Translations under genes and position numbers: made by a program | Shown: positions 57,256 through 64,000 of the stretch, in pieces | Position numbering within the stretch: position 1 is the first letter of the stretch | Layout: every line of letters begins with the position of its first letter | The notes under the pieces: model-generated | What the model was told of the DNA's origin: nothing | The model's input: only the letters and a program-made list of their open reading frames with translations | The model's database searches: none | Source: Neurospora intermedia | Taxonomy: Eukaryota > Ascomycota > Sordariomycetes > Sordariales > Sordariaceae | DNA: 64,000 nt | NCBI GenBank assembly: GCA_037102815.1 | Contig: BTPP01000008.1 | Span: 248,001 to 312,000, forward strand | Direction: 5' to 3'

Positions 57256-57846
57256 ATGTCTTCTTTTCCCATTCATTGGGCTGCCACGGCCGCGAGAATG
57301 AAGGCCGCACCCCCGAACATTAGACCCAAGATCCCGGCCCAAAACACCACGACTCTGAACAGAAACAGATTCAACCGCATTCCTGATATCAAGACCAGAA
57401 GGGATCGCCTTCTCCACTTGCAAAATGGCCCTCTTTCACGTCTTCCCCATTTCAATTCCTCATCACTATCAACCACCCGCCTCCACCCATCTTTCTTATT
57501 CCTCTCGTCCATGTCCGCTATCGACCCTGTCTGTTCCATCAGTGCTATCACATCTTCCTCCACCCTCAACAAACACCAACTCATACAGCTGTTATCTACT
57601 CCCGGCACTGGCGACATTCAGCGCGAGGGTATCAAGGCGAACAAAGTCCTACCCCCTTTCACCGTTCTGATGCTTCAGTATCAGGCACTTTCAGCTTCAA
57701 ATAAGATTGTCCGCATGAAGAACAGGCTTCTTGAGAGTAAGCACAACGATGACCACCCGGTCAGTGGCCCCGACAACGGAGACGGTGACGAGGAGTGCGC
57801 AGATAAAAACAATAGGGAGGAGGACAGTAGGGAAATTGAGGATTAG
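57256..57846. other. Overlapping frames on both strands, coding strand unresolved
   Basis: A plus-strand frame of up to 196 residues starts MSSFPIHWAATAARMKAA and ends in an acidic EEDSREIED. Opposed to it, a minus-strand frame (57617-57273) ends in a strongly hydrophobic segment (FRVVVFWAGILGLMFGGAAF). A second minus frame at 58098-57697 also carries a membrane-like stretch (LNFPTVLLPIVFICALLV). The two minus pieces could be exons of one membrane protein, in which case the plus frame is a shadow. I could not find convincing splice sites to decide. Confidence 0.3.
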
Positions 57847-59569
57847 GATTTCTTGTTTCGGTCTCTGCCTATGTTCTTGGGCGGCGGTTCTTTCTAGCAT
57901 TTGTTCGGTTGCTGCAAGGATGGGTTGATGGGAATTGCATGGGTAGGAATCTACAAGAAGACAAGGAGTTCTGGGGGCCACGGAATTTCTCGTCTCAGTC
58001 TGGAAATATCGCCTTTTTTTCGTGTGAGGGAATCGGTTATGGTTGTGTGATTTTAAGGTACTAGAGGTCCGTTGATGTTCATGAGCGTATAAAGTCACTT
58101 GCTTGTTTCATTTGTCAAGACGTAGGCGAGGAAAGCACGAGAATAAAAATGATTTGCCGTGAAATCACTTCTTCCTACGATATCATCAAGGTCATGGCAA
58201 ACCGTGTCTTCACCGGTGTAAGAGGAAGGGACGAGAGGAAACATGGAAGGAGGTACACAGGCGAGTTTTATAGTTTTACTGTCCAGGTTCCAACGTCGTT
58301 TTGTCTTCAAAACAGGAAGGAGACACTGACTCACAATCATCCAAATTCGATCCCTGGCCACAAAAATCTTGTACTTTTCTTCACGGTAAACGGCGCGGAT
58401 GGAGGACTCAGGCTGTGACTTTGCGAAATACTAACTCACGACTTCACCCACTCGGCCGCCGTCGGAAACTTTGAAAGATTAGTTCACGCTTTTAACTCTC
58501 CCCTTCTCAAATACAACTACCTATAGTGTTCCGTCCTTATAAAAGAGCTACAGTCCAAGGTCAAATCCCTTCTCCTTTTTAGCTTTCTTCTCATGGCTTC
58601 ACTCTCCTTTTCCTGCAACCCTTTAGAATATCGTTGCGCTCAGCTACCCGCTAGTCAGTCGGTCGGTTTTGAAGACCTGACGAGGATACGAATTAATGAT
58701 ATATAGTGCGATATGTCTAGATACCCGCCAATGTAGCCAGCCTCTGCGGCTTTTACCCTCGTCCAGGACAAACAAACGTGTACTCCAGAGCACATTATCG
58801 ACGGCGAAAGGACAAGACACCAACAATTTTGTAAGGTTGTAAAAAGATATTGGACACTACCAATAACCACAAGGACAAATGAAAGGGATGAAAGTGTTGA
58901 GAGGACTGAAACCTATGTCGGTATTTACTGCGAACTCATAAGGTAGTTTTCGTGTTCTTGCTCGGCTGCAGTCATTATCAATTTATTCTAGATGAGGTAG
59001 CGCAAGTACAGATATTAATCAGCTGATGGCCATCATCATGCCTAATTACATAATTCAAGAAGCTGCGTACCCTCAAGATTCAGGAAAACAGTTTGGGATC
59101 AAAACTGGCTTGTTCTAAAGCAACTTTGCTGCCAAATAATGTCCGGCGCGTAGGAGGACGAAGCTGCAAGTGCCCTGTAGAATGACAATAGCAACTGTCC
59201 TGATTCAAAGAGGTGTCGAAGGTAAGGTACCTACTGATTCTCTCCCCAATGGCTACCTTGAGTTGTCGCCCGTACTTGCAATTGTCCCGGGCGTTCAAAG
59301 CGCTTAAGAACATGAAGTTGCGAAGGAGCTGAGCGACCTCGAGCTGCACTTTCCCCTCTCGTCCTTCTCGATTGTCAACTCACCACCCCACCTTTCGCAC
59401 TTTTCCCCAATCCCCATCCACACAAACAAAAACAGCATTACCTCTACACTCACTCACCCTCGCCGCATCCGAGATTTTAGTCCCCTTGGGAAAAACCGAG
59501 ACAATACTACCGTACACAGTCACTCTCACCACGAGTATTGCCGCTTGAAGTATCCGCCCTTAGCCGTCG
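57847..59569. other. Spacer upstream of the second Gag-like gene
   Basis: No supported gene. Short minus-strand frames around 59349-59080 have one protein-like run (FMFLSALNARD) but no continuing exon. The C/T-rich sequence from 59340 to 59480 is the probable leader region of the gene that starts at 59570. Confidence 0.35.
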
Positions 59570-60312
59570 ATGTCGACTTCTGATCGATCTGTAACCTTCC
59601 ATCGCGCTGGTAAGTCCGATATCAAGTGAAATGACAGTGTCGTCCTACCGTTCCTCGAGAACCCTGCCAATCACTGCCTACCCTTTCGTTACTTCTCTCT
59701 CCAAAATATCTAGTCAAGCGAGAGCCGGTGTCTTCCTCATCGCACACTTCCGCAGACGCGACAGCTGACTGGTCTAAATCTCAGCAACCTTTCTTCAGCA
59801 AAATCTCGTACCCAGAAACAAGCGTTGTGGGATCTTTCCTCTTCGTCCAGCGTCTCTCTCTTCTTTTCGTTGAACTAGAAGCCCCAAACACAACCACTTG
59901 CCAAGTGGCAAATAGCCTTCCAGCAATGCACAGGTACTGTGGCATGCGCCCTCGGGAATCGTTGCACCGGTTGGCAATGCTGGCAAGGGTGCCGGAAACG
60001 CTGGTGCCACTGGATGGAGACAGGCACCACAACTTTGAGAATTGGGACGCCACGATCCGATATTTTCTAGGGATGGAAGGTCTTGATGTGTTCCTCGATA
60101 CCGACATCCCGGAGCCTGACAGGAACAACCGGCGACTTTGGCAGACCTGGGACCTCGGCCGGTCTGTGGCCAAGTACGCTCTTTGCTTGACTCTCGAGCA
60201 ACCCCATATCCGCGAGAGACTTCTAAGACACGGTTGGGATCGGGAAAATTGGAACCCCAAGTACCATTACGACCTCGTCTGGTCACTATGGGGACATTCC
60301 GTTCCCGCCTAG
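59570..60312 (+). CDS. Gag-like (Ty1/copia UBN2-type) protein B
   Basis: Exons 59570-59609 and 59714-60312 are joined in phase 1 (donor GTAAGT, acceptor TCTAG), giving 212 residues. The first 105 or so are Ser/Thr-rich and poorly ordered, beginning MSTSDRSVTFHRAVKREPV. The conserved part starts at LVPLDGDRHHNFENWDATI (about 110-128). It continues with GLDVFLDTDIPEPD, a helical YALCLTLEQPHIRERLL, then GWDRENWNPKYHYDLVWSLWG. This matches protein A (41.9 kb) in order, spacing and key residues (L-x-L-x-G, NFE, WD, YHY, LWG or IWG). A further intron in the N-terminal half cannot be excluded. It is convergent with the P450 gene, 382 bases apart. No other retrotransposon genes are nearby. Confidence 0.6.
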
Positions 60313-60694
60313 GGCCTACCAATCATCTCTGCTCAGCCATCTCGCTGTTCTGCGAAAGCTGAGGTCGGTATCCCGTACGGGTAATCCGAATGTTTTCTTG
60401 AAAAAGCTCACATAGCAGCGGGTAGTAGCGGGTAGTAGAAGGGTGAACGGATCTATAGGATTCGTGAAAAAGGGTGGGGAGTAGGGTAGCAGTGCAAGGA
60501 AATTATGGGAGCCAAAGAAGTTACGATGTTCTTCATGAGGTGGTGGCAACGGCTCAAAGAATTCAGTCAGTCTTAACTAATCTCATTGGACTCATTCGCT
60601 ACATCTTACATTCCACCAAGTAGCTGGAAAGTGAAACCTTTACCAACCCCCATGGATCGAACTTTGCCAACCCTGCTGTATCCATGTATCTCCC
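60313..60694. other. Convergent 3' spacer
   Basis: Short region between the stops of Gag-like protein B and the P450. No coding content; contains a small direct repeat (gcgggtagta twice near 60418-60436). Confidence 0.5.
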
Positions 60695-62846
60695 TCACTT
60701 CCTCTCTCTCGCAGGCTCAAAGTACACATCAAGAGGTATTCTGTCCCAGAGACCGTACGTCTTTTGCCGTTCGATCCAGTTTTCGTTGGTCGGTGCCCCA
60801 CGCAGATCGAAATCGAAAAGTATACGGGCAAGAATCCATCTCATTTCAGCATAGGCAAGACTATCCAGGTGAGAGCTGTGGTTAGTACAGGGACCATCGA
60901 CATTTGACAGGACAGGCCAGACAAGATGTACTTACTTTCTGCCGATACAGTTCCTAGGACCGACACTGAATGTTTGCAAAGCGTCGAGCAGATTGCCCTT
61001 CTCCCTGGCTGTCTCCTTATCGTCGAGGAAACGAGCGGGATTAAAAGCCCAGGGGTCAACCCAGTTCTCCTTACTGTGGTTCATGGACCATTGTTGGATA
61101 TCGACGATTGTCTGCGTATTAAAAGATCAGTCGGTATTCCTCTTCTCAGCGGCAAGTGGTTGGGTTGATCAGTCGTTACTCACTCCTTCAGGTAAATACT
61201 CTCCCAAAACATGGGCCCCTCCCCGGGGCACAACCCTAGCTGTCAACGATGTGACAGGGGGGTACAAACGCATAGCCTCGTTCAGCACGGCAAGCATGTA
61301 TGTGAGTTTGTTGACGGAGCTGATATCAATCTCTTCAACGGATTTGAATGAGGAGCGGACTTCCTGGGTCACTCTTTTGAGGACTTCGGGGTGCTGCAAT
61401 AGGAGGTAGGTTGTGCCCGAGAGAGTAGTTGCTGTTGTGTCAGCACCGGCACTGTTGACGTATGTTAGAATTAGGTGGATTGTGTCAGACGATGCCACAG
61501 TTCGGGAAGACCCACAGCACAAGAAGCCAGGCATTTGAAGAAAGATCCTCGAAACTGAGACCCTGATTGACAACTCATCATTAGCTATCTGCCGTTGTTT
61601 CGCAAAGAGAGAGTGGGGTGGGGGGGGGGGGGGGGGGGGGTGAACGTTGTGCTGACGGGTAGCTGTCGGTTGTGCCACCTTGGCATCCAAACGATGCACG
61701 TCATTCACGCGAAAATGAAAATCTCCCGACGGGTAGGGCTGAAGATTTTGCGGAATTCCATGTGGTTGGAATCCGATACGACAGAAAGAAGAAAGGAAAT
61801 AAAAAGAAAGGGGGGGGGGGGAGGAGCGGGAAACAAGAGCACCTACCAGCTTCTCCTGGCGTTGAACCAAACCCTCGAAGAGGTCATTCCTATCCACAGG
61901 CATCTTCAACCTCTCTTTCAACATCAGATCAACGCTCTCCATACTCTTCCTAAACACTTCCGCGCCCTTCGCTCTCCAGAGGAGCTGAACGACCCAGTGC
62001 AGTCCCGCGTAACTTAACGCCGTCATCGGCGCTAAGCTGCTCAGGCTGCCCAGAATGTACTGCAACCACGAATGGTTACCATTCTGATCCAACGCTCCGA
62101 ACGACATACCAAAGATCAGGTCACCGGCGACATCAAACGTCACGCTATTATACCACGACGTTGCATTCAGGGGTACCTTCCCCTCCTGTCCCTGCTCATG
62201 AAGCTTGTGAACCAGCAAGTCGATATACTTTCCAATCAGCGGCCCTTGCCCGCGCATCGACGCGTCCGAAAAGCTGTTGGCCAACGCCCGACGCAGCTGC
62301 CCGTGTTTTTCGCGCCCGGCGCTGATGATGTGTATGGGTTGGGCGTCGATGGGGCGGACGAAGGACTTGAACCTGGCCAGCTCCTCCTGGCCGTGACGGC
62401 TGCCGGCGATGTGGCCGAAGATGTCGCGCCAGGCGCGCACATCGGTGAAGGAGAGGTGATTGGGTCCGATTCGCACAACGGGACCGTACTTGTCGTGGAG
62501 AGTTTGCGTGTGGAAGGCTTGTACGCCGAGGGCATGGCGGATACTGAAGGGGATGGGGGAGGCGCGCTGCAGGAGCGGACCTGGGTACGAGGCTAGAGGG
62601 TGGAAGAAGATGTTGTAGATGGCGGAGCCGATGATGTATAGGAGGATCTGGGTTTAAAGTTAAACGCTTAGTGGAGGTTCTCCTTCATCGATATGGAACA
62701 TTGGAAGATAAGGAGGCGGTATATGTTGGACTGGGGCTAACTGATGAGATGAGAAGATGATTTCTTACAGTGACTCCAACGGCACTGAGAAGCAGGTGTA
62801 GTCCTGACAACCCGGTGACACCGGCGAGCTTGTCTATGACGGGCAT
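60695..62846 (-). CDS. Cytochrome P450, CYP65/Tri11-like monooxygenase
   Basis: A membrane-bound haem monooxygenase of the ER, probably of secondary or xenobiotic metabolism. Six exons fit with continuous phase: 62846-62769, 62647-61847, 61562-61516, 61451-61184, 61111-60936 and 60860-60695, giving 511 residues. Exon 1 plus the start of exon 2 form the N-terminal anchor and proline hinge (FFHPLASYPGPLLQ). Visible motifs are the I-helix AGADTT, the K-helix ExxR in LNEAMRLYPP, NPARF, and the haem loop FSVGPRNCIGRNLAYAEMRW with its cysteine ligand. Resemblance to isotrichodermin C-15 hydroxylase-type P450s (HPLASYPGP, HWMNE-type region, ATTLSGTTYLLL) is from memory. Intron 2 is long (284 bases) and holds pure G runs. 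No other biosynthetic cluster genes are seen nearby, so its substrate is unknown. Confidence 0.93.
61620..61640. repeat. G homopolymers in a P450 intron
   Basis: A run of 21 G, with a second run of 12 G at 61810-61821, both inside the second intron of the P450 gene (C-rich in the transcript). Length polymorphism is likely. Confidence 0.9.
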
Positions 62847-64000
62847 GGTGTCTTGTTGCCCTGGGGCTTGATTCAAAGAGTGAACAAAGAGTCCGGAGCC
62901 CTTTCTGACCTAAAAGGGACAAGGAGAAAGTGGCGTGCAACTTTTTTTCCTGTTGAGTCTTCACTCAACACTTAAAAGCCGGCACCTAGATGACTGACAT
63001 CGACCAGCGACGCTCGAAGATGGTGAGCCAACCTCTTTCACTTTATACGCAACGACTCCTGCGTTCCCTGCCTTGTCTAACGGAACTCATGTTGCCTCCA
63101 ATCCGACAGTCTGTCGCATTCATCCCCATCTACTTTCTCACAATTGATACTCCATGTAGCATTGCTCGCCCTCATCAGTCACACAACACGAAATAACTCT
63201 CCATGTGGTAAGTAAGCCGCTTTATCTCCATTTAACAGCCCTCCAATTGATACCCATTTTTGTAACCATTCCCAGGTTCGTTATCCACCACTGCTGTCTG
63301 ATCCACCACTCATACCCCAGCCCACACAGTCGCCCACGGTATTCATCACAAGCTTCCATATTTCCTGATGATACTATATACCACCATCAACAGTTGTATC
63401 GGCGATTTTTGTTTCCTCCTTCAGGTCTATCCTGGCGAACCAGCGGGTAGAATGCCGTGCATCACCCCGTGTGCGCTTACATCTGATCTTCGTTCACATG
63501 GAGTGTTTCTAGCGTAATATGTGCGTCTCGTTAAAGGAGAAGAATATGGAGGACGTTCCCTAGGTGGAGCAAGAGGAGTCAAGATGCGGGAAAGCTACTT
63601 GAAAGAGGCAAATAGTGGATTTCTTTCTACGGTCTTCTGATAGTAGAGGTAGGGTTATGCTTCGAAGTTTCAAGGGGGATGTTGTTCTCTTTGACAGTTA
63701 AACTGTCTCGAGACTGTGTACCACGCCGGTCTGGTTTCTCAATGGATACCTTACCTACCTTGATAACTAGGTAGTTCGCATTTCTGAGTGTGAACTACCT
63801 CCTCTGTATAGGTAGGTGGTAGTCATCCTACTACTACATATACCGGCATGACCGGCTATTCGGCCAGCTTATCTTGGCGATTTCCGTATGTGCAGTACCT
63901 ACAGACATAAGAAATCTCGATGTGGAGATGCAAGCGCTTCCCATTGACCATTGCAGTTATTTACCTGTTTGGTAGCCTCCGTATTTCGTGGCATTGATGG
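62847..64000. other. P450 promoter region and spacer
   Basis: No supported gene. The first 100 bases upstream of the P450 ATG are its probable leader. taggtaggt-type words occur near 63745-63780 and 63808-63820. The window ends without reaching another recognisable gene. Confidence 0.4.

Noticed and set aside
59080-59349. Possible remnant of a fungal membrane-protein domain (FMFLSALNARD)
   Set aside because: Only one short run looks familiar; no continuing exon, no matching downstream segment, so no family can be claimed.
60313-62846. Secondary-metabolite cluster around the P450
   Set aside because: No synthase, transporter or regulator is adjacent; its neighbours are a Gag-like gene and open spacer.

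Overview
The window is fungal nuclear DNA, most likely from a filamentous ascomycete of the Neurospora/Sordaria type. Short introns have GTAAGT/GTATGT-like donors, CTAAC-like branch sites and YAG acceptors. Genes are compact but separated by 1-6 kb spacers. The first 3.7 kb is extremely AT-rich, decayed and repetitive, as expected after repeat-induced point mutation (RIP). No bacterial operons, CRISPR arrays or phage genes were seen.

Layout. 1-3720: AT-rich block made of several unrelated tandem-repeat families plus a decayed tRNA-like sequence. 3.7-25 kb: gene-poor. It holds a hypothetical protein (minus, 5.8-4.9 kb), a doubtful gene at 9.5-10.2 kb, an M35-like metallopeptidase relative whose HExxH site reads HQMMH (minus, 13.4-12.1 kb), two adjacent inverted-repeat elements (14.2-15.5 kb), a small Gly/Ser-rich protein and an eight-cysteine (CFEM-like) single-pass membrane protein (plus, 22.4-23.4 kb). 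25-54.6 kb: a housekeeping cluster of glycogen debranching enzyme (minus), NAD-dependent glycerol-3-phosphate dehydrogenase (plus), a membrane-anchored gamma-glutamylcyclotransferase-like protein (minus), an 852-residue coiled-coil protein (plus), a small Gag-like protein (plus), a 60-residue membrane peptide (minus), an AT-hook/chromodomain protein that looks like CDP-2 (minus), PAM17 (plus), UBA4 (minus), SLX9 (plus) and a NEDD8/SUMO-type Ulp1-fold protease (minus). 54.6-64 kb: mostly open spacer, then a second Gag-like protein (plus) convergent with a six-exon CYP65/Tri11-like cytochrome P450 (minus).

The genes do not form one pathway. Themes recur: carbohydrate and glycerol storage (debranching enzyme, GPD), ubiquitin-like protein chemistry (UBA4 activates Urm1; the protease acts on a ubiquitin-like protein), and heterochromatin (a candidate HCHC-complex subunit in the same window as RIP-type DNA). 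The least expected item is the pair of small intact proteins at 41.9 and 59.6 kb. They are recognisably related to each other and resemble the N-terminal Gag segment of Ty1/copia retrotransposons, which suggests a domesticated Gag family. Exon structures were worked out by hand from splice signals and reading-frame continuity and have not been checked against transcripts.
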